A stretch of 64,000 nucleotides of DNA. Origin: an uncultured Bacteroidales bacterium (GTDB lineage: Bacteria > Bacteroidota > Bacteroidia > Bacteroidales > UBA932). Made by a program: the position numbers and the translations under genes. The notes under the pieces were generated by a model. The model searched no databases. It was not told the origin of the DNA and saw only the letters and a program-made list of their open reading frames with translations. The stretch is from positions 76,416 to 140,415 of the forward strand of contig CAKULN010000003.1 of the NCBI GenBank assembly GCA_934667175.1. The letters run 5' to 3'. Shown one piece after another: positions 26,153 to 34,632 of the stretch (the first letter of the stretch is position 1; each line of letters begins with the position of its first letter).

Positions 26153-26378
26153 TTTGATTTGTTTGAAGGTTAAGAGCAAGCTCTTTCCCTGCAACTCACC
26201 TCGGCAATCCGAACAAGTTCGATTGCACTCGGTTCGGTCGTTGGGTTGAGAGTGAAAAACCTCGGATTCGACCGCTTCTTTCAAGGAAGATAACGGTGCT
26301 ATCTGACTGAAAATGTGGGAAGAAAATGAAGATTCTTTCACCTCAAAGAACATTTCAAACAAATCAAAACAGCTTCTC
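26153..26378 (-). mobile_element. MITE-like inverted-repeat element, long copy I
   Basis: About 226 bp. The termini are inverted copies of (T)AGAAGCTGTTTTGATTTG followed by TTTGAA. The interior, read from the right end, has CTTTGAGGTGAAAGAATCTTC, the words AGATAGCACCG/CTATC and CAATCCGAACAAGTTCGATTGC, and is nearly identical to copy II at 30560-30800 in the opposite orientation. There is no transposase frame. Its right end coincides with the queH stop codon (26377-26379). Confidence 0.75.
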
Positions 26379-27567
26379 AATGCCGCTGGGAAAACTCGCA
26401 GCCACAGAAAGTTTGGTTGTACATGTCCCATTCCTTTATCAAGGCGTTACGGCGTTCCTGAAGGCCACCTCTGCGCCAGTTCTGGTTCCACCACCGGACA
26501 TGGGACATTTGAACTTGAGTTGAAGATCTGGAATCAGAGGCTATCGGATCCGCGGTATGCCCGCATCGACAGCGAACATCTTCTCCTGACTTCTCCAAAA
26601 ACTTGGCTGCTTGAATATTATCAAAAACAACATCTGGGCAAGGTGCTGACAACAGATCACCGCCCGACATGAGCAGAGACGAATTGACGGTTTCGCAGGC
26701 CCAACGGCCAGCGACATCGACTTGACCAAGATCCTTCCAACGGGAGGAGGCCAGTGTTGTGGTCTGGAGTGTGTAGCCATGAGTGGCAGCGTAACGGGCG
26801 GCTTGGAGGAGGCGGAACTTGAAGCACTCAAGGCATCGCGGGCCACGTTCCGGCATGTCTGCAATGCGGATAACCTGTCCCTGAGGAACCGTCTCAGACC
26901 CTATAGGTTCAGCCTCGGGTCCCTGAGCTTGTCGAAGGGACTTTTCAATCAAAGATCCGTGCGATTCGATGATTGGAGAGGCTTGTCGAACCAAGGAACT
27001 AGTCGCTTCGACAGGCTCAGCGACCGGTGAATAATGCTCAGTGGCCGGTGAGGGACGCTCAGTGACTGAAGATGCTCGCTCAGCGACCGGAGATGAACAC
27101 TCAGCAATCGGAGAAGAAGGCTCAGCGACCAGCGAGGGACGCTCAGCGACCGATGAAGAACACTCTGCGACCGGAAATGCCCGCTCGACTGACGAGAATG
27201 CCCGCTCGGCTGACGGAGAGGTCTGCTTGGCAACAGGAAGAGTCTGGCCGGCGGCAGGAGAGGACTCCAGCCGACGTACAAAGGCCAGCCAAGCGGCGTG
27301 ATCATATTCATCATCAATGGTTTCCAGGCCGTGGGCGGCTGCATAGCGGACCAATTCATCACGGCGGATGGTATATTCCCGGAAAGGGACGATGTTGGAG
27401 TTGCTGAAGAATATTCCCGGACGCAAACCCTCGCCGACCATCCATTCGATGATGGCGGTCGAGCAGGGGGCGCAGCAGCAGTGCAACAGGATGCGTTCCT
27501 TCGAGAGGTCGCAATCTTCCGGAGGCTCTGGACAGAATCCTTTTTTATGAATATTCCCGTTCGACAT
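26377..27567 (-). CDS. queH: Epoxyqueuosine reductase QueH with a large repetitive insert
   Basis: 396 residues from ATG 27567; QueH proteins are usually about 180-240. It reduces epoxyqueuosine to queuosine in tRNA with a 4Fe-4S cluster and an adjacent metal. The needed Cys are present: LLHCCCAPCS (28-37), CLECFKFR (about 245-252) and FCGCEFS at the C-terminus. Residues about 101-231 (26875-27267) are a low-complexity insert. Its core is eleven heptapeptides of the VAERPSL/VAEPSSP/IAECSSP type (27004-27234), each encoded by a 21-nt repeat derived from the REP-like unit, followed by further REP translations (SLRQAQGPEAEP). Both flanks are normal QueH, so the insert is probably a tolerated loop. 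Confidence 0.93.
   Translation of the reverse strand: MSNGNIHKKGFCPEPPEDCDLSKERILLHCCCAPCSTAIIEWMVGEGLRPGIFFSNSNIVPFREYTIRRDELVRYAAAHGLETIDDEYDHAAWLAFVRRLESSPAAGQTLPVAKQTSPSAERAFSSVERAFPVAECSSSVAERPSLVAEPSSPIAECSSPVAERASSVTERPSPATEHYSPVAEPVEATSSLVRQASPIIESHGSLIEKSLRQAQGPEAEPIGSETVPQGQVIRIADMPERGPRCLECFKFRLLQAARYAATHGYTLQTTTLASSRWKDLGQVDVAGRWACETVNSSLLMSGGDLLSAPCPDVVFDNIQAAKFLEKSGEDVRCRCGHTADPIASDSRSSTQVQMSHVRWWNQNWRRGGLQERRNALIKEWDMYNQTFCGCEFSQRH
27004..27234 (-). repeat. 21-nt coding minisatellite inside queH
   Basis: Eleven imperfect 21-nt units in tandem. On the plus strand each has the form GCTCAGCGACC followed by 10 variable bases; examples start near 27058, 27079 and 27118. The reading frame is kept because the period is a multiple of three. 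The leftmost unit joins a complete REP-like element (CTTCGACAGGCTCAGCGACC, near 27007-27026), which suggests the array grew from it. Confidence 0.85.
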
Positions 27568-27599
27568 TTCATTACAAACCTTAGATTTGCAGAGTGGTT

Positions 27600-27643
27600 C
27601 ACTGCACCAAGGAGTGCAGTGCAAAAGTAATAAATTTGTGTCA
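27600..27643 (-). promoter_or_regulatory. queH promoter with an 8-bp palindrome over the start site
   Basis: On the minus strand TACTTTTGC (27621-27629) fits the -7 element, and TTG words lie about 12-15 nt upstream. Directly downstream is the perfect inverted repeat CACTGCAC (27600-27607) / GTGCAGTG (27614-27621), with a 6-nt spacer. It overlaps the likely transcription start and could be an operator. Confidence 0.45.
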
Positions 27644-27890
27644 ACAAGTAAAGTGTAATAAACATAAGGATTTTTCTTAAGAAACAGCATATTTCCGCAT
27701 GGCACTTAACAAATTGCTAATCAAGAAATTAAAAGAAGCACCCTCTCTACAAAATGCGAGGAGAACACCTACCCAATTCACTCATAGACAATACCTTGGT
27801 TGCCATAAAGATTTCACGACCCTAAAATTTGCCTGCCAAATCCGATTTTGCCGGAAGAACTTTTAATGCTAACTTTAACGGAACGAAAAC

Positions 27891-27959
27891 TTAGAATGTT
27901 TGTTTGAAGATTTTTTCACCTAAAAAGAACATTTCAAACAAATCTAAACAGATTCTAAG
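27891..27959 (-). mobile_element. MITE-like element, short copy III
   Basis: 69 bp. Minus strand: CTTAGAATCTGTTTAGATTTG, TTTGAAATGTTCTTTTTAGG, GAAAAAATCTTCAAACAAAC and ATTCTAA. These are the two termini of the family with no interior. It lies in the 482-bp gap between queH and the helicase gene (27568-28049), which otherwise holds the queH promoter and no gene I can see. Confidence 0.65.
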
Positions 27960-28049
27960 TCGACTTTCGGCCAGTTTTATGTCCGGATGGCCATTGAGAA
28001 ATAATAATTGGCCGGACAACCATTGACAAAAACAGAAAGGCAGGACACT

Positions 28050-30470
28050 ATGATCGAGAAGGACGAGAGATTCACTTTGGCGGAGAGATATGTGGAAGAG
28101 ACGGGGGTCTCCGTGTTCCTGACCGGCAAGGCCGGCACGGGAAAGACAACATTCCTGAAAGAAATCGTGCGGCAGACGTCCAAGCGGTTCGCTGTCGTGG
28201 CTCCTACCGGAGTGGCGGCGATCAATGCGGGCGGAGTGACGATCCATTCGTTTTTCCAACTGCCTCTGTGCCCGTATCTACCTGATGTCAAAGAACTTGT
28301 CACCGAGTACCAGATGCCGGAACGGATGCGTTCCCTGCGCAAGGAAAGGGTGAAGATCCTACGGACTCTCGACCTGCTGATCATCGATGAGATCTCGATG
28401 GTTAGGGCCGACATTCTGGACGCCATCGATGACATACTTAAGCGCTACAGGCGCAACGACAAGCCTTTCGGAGGGGTGCAGGTTCTGATGATCGGTGACA
28501 TCCAGCAACTTCCGCCGGTCGTCAGGGAATCGGAAAGGCCGTATATGGAGCAGGTATATTCATCGCCTTTCTTCTTCAACTCCAAGGTGTTGCAAAGGCT
28601 TCCCTACGTGACGATCCAGCTGGAGAAAGTTCACCGGCAGAGCGACAAAATATTCCTTGACATTCTGAATGAGGTGCGGTCGGGGATGCCAAGTGATGCG
28701 GCTCTCAACGAGCTGAACAAGAGGCTGAGCCCTGGTTTCAGACCACCGGAGAACGAGCGTTGGATCCGCCTGACGACCCACAACGCGCAGGCAGACTCGG
28801 TCAACGAGGCGAAGATGAACGCCTTGCAGACCGACGAGTCCACATTCGAGGCGCAGGTCGAAGGAATATTCCCGGAAAATGCCTATCCCGCAGAGACTAA
28901 GCTGCGCCTGAAAGAAGGCGCGCAGGTGATGTTCGTGCGCAACGACACTTCCGGCGAGGCTCGCTACTACAACGGAAAGATCGCTACGGTCGAGAAGGTG
29001 AAGCCGCAGCTGATCGTGAAAGACGAGACAGGTGAGAGCATCGTGGTCACGACAGAGAAATGGGAGAACATCCGTTACGGGCTCAACGAGGAAACAGGTG
29101 AGATTGAGGGTATAGTGGACGGGACTTTTGAGCAGGTGCCTCTGCGTCCGGCATGGGCGGTGACGATCCACAAGAGTCAGGGGTTGACGTTCGACCATGT
29201 CATCATCGATGCCGGGGCGGCTTTTTCGTTCGGGCAGGTCTATGTCGCACTCTCCCGCTGCCGGACCCTGGAAGGCATTGTCCTGACCACCCCGATCACC
29301 AGACGATGCACGTTCACCAGCGAGGAAGTTGCGATGTTCGAAAGCAGCCGCGAGCCGGCGGACGAGGTGCGGCTCAAACTGTCGGCGATGTCCAATGAAT
29401 ATTTCACCTCGACTCTCTGCGATGCCTTTGACCTCCAGCGGCTTCGCTACCTCTACAACAGGGTTAACCGAATATATCAAGTCAACCTGTCGAACCTTTA
29501 TCCCGATCAGGCAGGCAGGTTCAACACGGTGGGAGCGGGAAATTCTGCCTTGGCCGGCCTTCTCGCCGGAGAGTCAGGCAACAGCAAGGAAAGTGTCCCG
29601 AAAACATTTGCCGGAATACGTTCCCTCAGCGACACAGCCCAGAAGTTCCAGAAGCAGATCCGCCACATCGCCTCGACAGTCCACAGCGGCGCGGCGGAGG
29701 ACTTCCCCCTCCTGCGGGAGCGCGTCACCAAGGCTTGTGAATATTTCCGCAAAGAGCTTCGGCCTTTGGCTTTATTCGCCGCTCCGTTGACGCTCATAGA
29801 GATAGACGACAAGGAAGTCAAAAAGGCTTTTAAGTCAGCCTCCGAGGAATTTCTGTCCGAGCTGAGATTCCGGCTGGCGCTTTACGAGACGGTTCTGTCT
29901 GATGGATTCAGCACTAAGGCTTACCATAAACTAAAGACAGACAACGAGTTGTCGGAGGAAAGGTCGCTAAAGGCGTTGGTCAGGTCGCTGATTTCTCCCC
30001 AGAATAAGGCTTCAGATTCAGAGAAGTCGCTTCGGCACTTCGACAAGCTCAGCACACCGCAGGCTCAGCGACCGGAAGGGCAACACAATCAGCGGCCGGA
30101 AAGGCAGTCGGTTGGTGAGCCTGTCGAACCATCGGGCCCTCGGAAAGTTCAGAGGCACAACGCGGACGGTGAGCCTGCCGAACCGTCGGACCTTCAACAG
30201 GCTCAGGTACCGGACGGAGATCAGTCCACCTACACTGGCAGCCAACACCCTGAACTGGTTCAAGCATTGATAGACTGGCGACGGGAAAAGTACCAAAAAG
30301 AGAACGTCCCCGCCTACATAATCCTCCACCAGAAAACCCTTCTGGCCATCGCCGACCTCGCCCCCACCACAAAAGAGGAACTGCTGGCCGTCAAAGGCCT
30401 CGGCAAGTCCAAATGCGACAAGTACGGCGACGAAATTCTGGAGATCATCCGGAAGTCCGTGGCAGTCTAA
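28050..30470 (+). CDS. Pif1/RecD-like superfamily 1 helicase with C-terminal HRDC domain
   Basis: 806 residues from ATG 28050. The N-terminal AAA/helicase part has Walker A GKAGTGKTTF (about 27-36), VVAPTGVAAINAGGVTIHSFF, Walker B LLIIDEISM and GDIQQLPPV. The C-terminal helicase motif is PAWAVTIHKSQGLTFDHVIID and YVALSRCRTLEG. The last 75 residues are an HRDC domain (LVQALIDWRREKYQKENVPAYIILHQKTLLAIADLAP...GLGKSKCDKYGDEIL). It is probably a 5'-3' DNA helicase in repair or replication. The linker between helicase and HRDC (about 30008-30243) is made of REP translations (FDKLSTPQAQRPEGQ, GEPVEPSG, GEPAEPSD). Confidence 0.9.
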   Translation: MIEKDERFTLAERYVEETGVSVFLTGKAGTGKTTFLKEIVRQTSKRFAVVAPTGVAAINAGGVTIHSFFQLPLCPYLPDVKELVTEYQMPERMRSLRKERVKILRTLDLLIIDEISMVRADILDAIDDILKRYRRNDKPFGGVQVLMIGDIQQLPPVVRESERPYMEQVYSSPFFFNSKVLQRLPYVTIQLEKVHRQSDKIFLDILNEVRSGMPSDAALNELNKRLSPGFRPPENERWIRLTTHNAQADSVNEAKMNALQTDESTFEAQVEGIFPENAYPAETKLRLKEGAQVMFVRNDTSGEARYYNGKIATVEKVKPQLIVKDETGESIVVTTEKWENIRYGLNEETGEIEGIVDGTFEQVPLRPAWAVTIHKSQGLTFDHVIIDAGAAFSFGQVYVALSRCRTLEGIVLTTPITRRCTFTSEEVAMFESSREPADEVRLKLSAMSNEYFTSTLCDAFDLQRLRYLYNRVNRIYQVNLSNLYPDQAGRFNTVGAGNSALAGLLAGESGNSKESVPKTFAGIRSLSDTAQKFQKQIRHIASTVHSGAAEDFPLLRERVTKACEYFRKELRPLALFAAPLTLIEIDDKEVKKAFKSASEEFLSELRFRLALYETVLSDGFSTKAYHKLKTDNELSEERSLKALVRSLISPQNKASDSEKSLRHFDKLSTPQAQRPEGQHNQRPERQSVGEPVEPSGPRKVQRHNADGEPAEPSDLQQAQVPDGDQSTYTGSQHPELVQALIDWRREKYQKENVPAYIILHQKTLLAIADLAPTTKEELLAVKGLGKSKCDKYGDEILEIIRKSVAV

Positions 30471-30559
30471 CCGTCAATTCATTAAGTGCCACGTAAAGTC
30501 ATAGATTTTTAACTCTTTTTCACTAATTTTGCAGTTTGGGAAGAGGTGCTGTATAATCT

Positions 30560-30800
30560 TAGAAGTTGTTTTGATTTGTTTGAAATGTTCTTTGAAGTGA
30601 AAAAATCTTCATCTTCTTCCCGCTTCTTCAGTCAGATAGCACCGCTATCTTCCTTGAAAGAAGCGGTCGAACCTGAAGTTTTTCACTCTCAACCCTGCGC
30701 CCGAACCGAGTGCAATCGAACTTGTTCGGATTGCCGAGGTGAGTAGCAGGGAAAGAGCTTGCTCTTAATCTTCAAACAAACAAATCAAAACAGCTTCTTA
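30560..30800 (+). mobile_element. MITE-like element, long copy II
   Basis: 241 bp, starting TAGAAGTTGTTTTGATTTG and ending AAATCAAAACAGCTTCTTA, so the ends are inverted repeats of about 25 bp. The interior matches copy I in reverse. It fills part of the 523 bp between the helicase and the methyltransferase gene. The rest (30471-30559, 30801-30993) shows no gene. Confidence 0.75.
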
Positions 30801-30993
30801 GTAACATGAAAAAAATAAGTTGCATCAGATTAAGAGAAAGCCGATGATAGTTTTTTTTCGAAAAAGAAGTTGCCGGTGGCACATGACTGATGAGAAAAGA
30901 GATCTAAACCGAAAAGTTTCTTTAAGATGATGCAGGTTATTTTTTGAAGGTTACTTAAGCACCGACAGTTTCCGGTAATCAGACAGACACACC

Positions 30994-31779
30994 ATGCAGG
31001 AGCGACACACGGACAGAGAACGGTATTTCAGGGAGTTGGCACAGACTTCCAGGGAGTTTTACATAGACTATCTTAGAAGGTTCAAGAGCATCGGAGCCGG
31101 GACACGGGTTCTGGAGATCGGATGCGGCGAGGGCGGAAACCTGCTGCCATTCGCCGAAGCGGGATGTTCAGTGACCGGCATCGACTTGGCTTCCAACAAG
31201 ATAGAAAATGCGAGGGATTATTTCGCCAAAAGGAATATGCCAGGCGAATTCATCAGCGGAAACTTTCTGAATATGCCCCCTCGGGATGACCGTTTCGACA
31301 TCGTGCTGATCCACGATGTGATAGAGCACATCGAACCGGAGGACAAACTGGCCTTCTTCTCCGGCATCAAGAAATTCCTGAAACCTGACGGAATCGTGTT
31401 CTTCGGTTTCCCGGCCTGGCAGATGCCATTCGGAGGCCACCAGCAGATATGCCGGAGCGGAGTCTGCTCCAAAATCCCGTTCATGCACCTCCTCCCTGCC
31501 AGCCTATACAGAAGCTACCTAAGAATATTCAAGGAAGATTCAGCCAAGATTGAGGAACTTCTGAGCATCAAGCGCTCGAAGATGACTCCGGAGAAGTTCG
31601 AAAGACTATGCAAAGAGACTGGTTTCCAAATTGTTGAACGAAAACTATGGCTGATCAGTCCCCACTACAAGGCAAAGTTCCATCTCTGTCCGACAAGACT
31701 GCGCCTCGGTCTCGACCACGTCCCGTACCTCCGCAACTTTCTCTCCACTTCCTGCTTCTACATCGTCTCAGCAAGGTAG
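30994..31779 (+). CDS. Class I SAM-dependent methyltransferase
   Basis: 261 residues. Motif I is VLEIGCGEGGNLLPF (about 35-49), followed by GIDLASNKIENA (acidic residue for the ribose), motif IV FDIVLIHDVIEHI and FLKPDGIVFFGFPAW. This is the Methyltransf_11/25 pattern used on small molecules, quinones or lipids. The C-terminal third has no recognised substrate domain. It stands alone between a MITE copy and the efflux operon, so the substrate is unknown. Confidence 0.85.
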   Translation: MQERHTDRERYFRELAQTSREFYIDYLRRFKSIGAGTRVLEIGCGEGGNLLPFAEAGCSVTGIDLASNKIENARDYFAKRNMPGEFISGNFLNMPPRDDRFDIVLIHDVIEHIEPEDKLAFFSGIKKFLKPDGIVFFGFPAWQMPFGGHQQICRSGVCSKIPFMHLLPASLYRSYLRIFKEDSAKIEELLSIKRSKMTPEKFERLCKETGFQIVERKLWLISPHYKAKFHLCPTRLRLGLDHVPYLRNFLSTSCFYIVSAR

Positions 31780-32023
31780 TTTATGGGTATCCTCCTATTA
31801 TAAACTCTGGAGAGGCTTATCGTAGCACGTGGAATTCAACTACCTTATTCATAATAAGATACAAAATACTGCCGGGCGACTTGGGAGGGCAGGATTTACG
31901 AATATATTCATTTCTAACAAGTTACGACTCACGCTTAATGAGATGGGAAGCTGGCGTGTGATTTGCATTGTTAGATGATTTTGACCACAAAGAAGATTTA
32001 TATCGTTTCTTACTCAAAAACTA

Positions 32024-32077
32024 TTGCATTTTCGGGAAAGATACTTATCTTTGTAGTGTATTAATAAACTAATACAC
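32024..32077 (+). promoter_or_regulatory. Efflux-operon promoter with a palindromic operator
   Basis: TTG (32024-32026), 19-nt spacer, TATCTTTG (32046-32053). The start site is covered by the perfect inverted repeat GTGTATTA (32056-32063) / TAATACAC (32070-32077), the size and symmetry of a TetR-type operator. No regulator gene lies next to it. Within the 611-bp gap 31780-32390 the promoter is followed by REP-like units; 31780-32020 is featureless to my eye. Confidence 0.65.
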
Positions 32078-32127
32078 ACAAAAGCGGTAAGGAGAAGCCT
32101 TGCTACAGAAATCATTATTTTGGGAAG

Positions 32128-32330
32128 AGGCTATGGATGCTTCGTTCACTGAGATTGTCGAAAGGGTGGAGAGACGGGATTGATGATGAATATGTTAGAT
32201 GATGAGGTCGCTTCGACGGGCTCAGCGACCGCAACAGGAGAAGCGGCACGGGACAGGGAAGGAGAAGACAACGGCGCTTCGGCAGGCTCAGCGACCGCAA
32301 CAGTGGGAACGGTACGGAACAGGGAAAGCG
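32128..32330. repeat. REP-like units in the leader of the efflux operon
   Basis: GATGCTTCGTTCACTGAGAT near 32137 is degenerate. Two clear units, CGCTTCGACGGGCTCAGCGA near 32209 and CGCTTCGGCAGGCTCAGCGA near 32277, are each followed by CCGCAACAG-like sequence. They lie in the transcribed leader, between promoter and ATPase gene. Confidence 0.75.
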
Positions 32331-32390
32331 GCACGAGACAGGAAAGGAAGAAACAATGGCCTTATGGGCTGAAAAATGATAAAGACTAAA

Positions 32391-33113
32391 ATGCTGATTG
32401 AACTGAAAGATGTCAACAAGACCTATGAGGGGGCGCAGCCACTGCACGTACTCAAAGGCATTGATCTGAGCATAGAGAAAGGAGAGTTCGTCTCGATCAT
32501 GGGGGCGTCAGGCTCAGGGAAATCCACGCTTCTGAACATTCTCGGAATTTTGGACAACTACGATTCCGGAGAGTATAGGATAAACGGGAACCTGATCTGG
32601 AACCTAAGCGAGAGCAAGGCCGCCGAGTACAGGAACAAGATGATCGGATTCATATTCCAGTCATATAATTTGATAGGCTTCAAGACTGCCGCTGAGAACG
32701 TCGAGCTGCCTCTGTTCTATCAAGGTGTCGGTCGGCAGAAGCGGCATAGGATGGCGATGGAATTTCTTGAAAAGCTTGGACTTAAGGAATGGGCTGACCA
32801 CTACCCTAACGAGATGTCAGGAGGCCAGAAGCAGAGGGTGGCGATCGCCAGGGCTCTGATCACCAAGCCGGAGATCATCCTTGCGGACGAGCCGACAGGA
32901 GCCTTGGACTCAAAGACCTCTGTAGAGATAATGAATCTGCTGAGGGAGCTCAACGAGAAAGAGAACATGACGATCGTCGTTGTCACCCACGAGAGCGGAG
33001 TCGCCAATTTCACAAATAGAATCATACACATCAAGGATGGCGTCATCGGCAAGATCGAGCAGAACATCCGTCACGACGCCTCACCGTTCGGCGAAGGCAC
33101 TATAATGAAATAA
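32391..33113 (+). CDS. MacB/LolD-type ABC transporter ATPase
   Basis: 240 residues from ATG 32391 (MLIELKDVNKTYEG). Walker A GASGSGKST, Q-loop FIFQSYNLIGF, signature MSGGQKQRVAIARAL, Walker B IILADEPTGALD and His-switch VVVTHESG are all present. It powers the two MacB-like permeases encoded downstream. The operon continues with an HlyD-type adaptor and a TolC-type channel, which makes it a tripartite exporter of drugs, peptides or lipids; substrate unknown. The gene is separated from the first permease by 3 bp. Confidence 0.93.
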   Translation: MLIELKDVNKTYEGAQPLHVLKGIDLSIEKGEFVSIMGASGSGKSTLLNILGILDNYDSGEYRINGNLIWNLSESKAAEYRNKMIGFIFQSYNLIGFKTAAENVELPLFYQGVGRQKRHRMAMEFLEKLGLKEWADHYPNEMSGGQKQRVAIARALITKPEIILADEPTGALDSKTSVEIMNLLRELNEKENMTIVVVTHESGVANFTNRIIHIKDGVIGKIEQNIRHDASPFGEGTIMK

Positions 33114-33116
33114 GCG

Positions 33117-34421
33117 ATGAGAGATCTGTTTGAGGAAATCTGGAGCGACATCCGCCGCAACAAACTGCGCACAGCCTTGACCGGCTTCGCTGTGGCATGG
33201 GGAATATTCATGCTCATCTTTCTGCTTGGCGCCGGCAACGGACTTATCCATGCGCTTGAGAGCAACAACAGCGACTACCTTGCCAACACGATGAACGTCT
33301 GGGGAGGCCGCACAAATAAAGCGTACAACGGAATGCAGAAGGGCCGGAGGATAAAACTGAATGACAAGGATGTGGAGATCACTCTCGGACCTGACTTCGC
33401 TGACAATGTGGAGGAAGCGGGGACAATCCTCTTTCAATCCAGCGTCACGGCGAGCCACGGCAAGGAATATGTCGTCAGGCAACTTACAGGTGTAAGCCCG
33501 GAGCATTTCAGGGTCAACAAGATCGACATGATGTTCGGGCGTCCGATCAACGATTTGGACATCAAGGAGATGCGCAGGGTCGTCGTGATGGACAGCAACG
33601 ATGCGAGAGAACTGCTCGGCGTAAACGGAGAAAGGGAAACCGGACTAAGCGCCATGCAAAAGGCGGAAAAGGCCAAGGCGTTGATCGGTGAATATGTCAA
33701 GATCGGAACTTCTATGTTTCAGGTGATCGGCATCACCCGACCGAACAATCAGGGTTACGTTAATCTATACACCCCGATCACGACCCTAAGGACAATCTAC
33801 AGCCGTGGGCAGGACATTGATGAATATTATTTCTCATTCCATGACCTTGAGACGATGGAGACAAACGAGACCTTCGAGGACAAGCTACGCACGGCGCTCA
33901 GCAAGAACCACAACACCGCACCGGATGACAAGGGCGCTATAGGAATATGGAACCTCTTCACAATGAACATGCAGATGGGGAAAGGGATGTCCATGATCAG
34001 GACGGCGCTCTGGATCATCGGAATCCTGACCCTGCTGAGCGGCATCGTGGGTGTCTCGAACATCATGCTGATCTCCGTAAAGGAGCGCACACATGAGTTC
34101 GGAATCCGCAAGGCGATCGGCGCGGGCCCTTGGGCCATCCTGAAACTGATCATCTCAGAGAGCATAATCATCACGGCGTTCTTCGGCTATGTGGGAATGG
34201 TGCTCGGGGTGTTGGCCAACGAGTGGCTCGATCATGTTTCCGGAAATATGGTGATGGATTTCGGTCTTTTCGAGCAGACCGTCTTCAAGGATCCGACCGT
34301 CGGTCTGGATGTTTGCGTCGGCGCCACGATCCTGCTTGTCGTGGCCGGCACCCTCGCCGGTCTCGCTCCCGCCCGCAAAGCCTCCAAGGTCCGCCCCATC
34401 GAAGCCCTCCGCAGCGAATAA
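33117..34421 (+). CDS. MacB-like ABC permease (FtsX family), first copy
   Basis: 434 residues with the MacB topology: one N-terminal membrane helix (about 22-42, TGFAVAWGIFMLIFLLGAGNGL), a large periplasmic domain and three C-terminal helices. The FtsX core is visible as IIGILTLLSGIVGVSNIMLISVKERTHEFGIRKAIGAGPWAILKLII, and the C-terminus AGTLAGLAPARKASKVRPIEALRSE is diagnostic. It pairs with the second permease at 34633, suggesting a heterodimer served by the shared ATPase. Confidence 0.92.
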   Translation: MRDLFEEIWSDIRRNKLRTALTGFAVAWGIFMLIFLLGAGNGLIHALESNNSDYLANTMNVWGGRTNKAYNGMQKGRRIKLNDKDVEITLGPDFADNVEEAGTILFQSSVTASHGKEYVVRQLTGVSPEHFRVNKIDMMFGRPINDLDIKEMRRVVVMDSNDARELLGVNGERETGLSAMQKAEKAKALIGEYVKIGTSMFQVIGITRPNNQGYVNLYTPITTLRTIYSRGQDIDEYYFSFHDLETMETNETFEDKLRTALSKNHNTAPDDKGAIGIWNLFTMNMQMGKGMSMIRTALWIIGILTLLSGIVGVSNIMLISVKERTHEFGIRKAIGAGPWAILKLIISESIIITAFFGYVGMVLGVLANEWLDHVSGNMVMDFGLFEQTVFKDPTVGLDVCVGATILLVVAGTLAGLAPARKASKVRPIEALRSE

Positions 34422-34518
34422 GGAATCTTCATCAATGGAAAGGAATAATGATAAATGAATATATTCGTAAAGAAGCATCCCCGAGATGAATACTCCCCGC
34501 ATAAACAAAAGACTCGGA

Positions 34519-34598
34519 GGCACGAAGTGCCGACAGGGCCTCCCGGCGAGGGAGGCGGTGGAGGGTGGCGCTCCCACCGGGAGCTGTCGCGAAGCGAC
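34519..34598. repeat. Four consecutive short palindromes between the two permease genes
   Basis: GGCAC-GAA-GTGCC (34519-34531), GCCTCCC/GGGAGGC (34538-34556), GCTCCC-ACC-GGGAGC (34570-34584) and GTCGC-GAA-GCGAC (34586-34598), all perfect. The block is GC-rich against an AT-rich surround and resembles an extragenic repeat family of Bacteroidota. In mRNA it would give a row of hairpins between two genes of one operon, which could tune mRNA stability. No second copy is in the window. Confidence 0.75.
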
Positions 34599-34632
34599 TG
34601 AGGGGTGAAAGGAAATTATTAAATTTCATGAA

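Noticed and set aside
26153..26378. Protein-coding gene in the MITE-like element
   Set aside because: Frames of 60-120 codons exist on both strands, but the interior is shared only with another copy of the repeat and neither frame resembles a protein family.
27004..27234. CRISPR-like array or a coiled-coil domain in queH
   Set aside because: The 21-nt period lies in a coding frame and derives from the REP-like unit. The heptads are Pro/Ser-rich without hydrophobic a/d positions.
32180..32389. 69-residue protein upstream of the efflux ATPase
   Set aside because: It is a translation of REP-like repeats (STGSATATG...) in a leader, with no conserved-looking segment.
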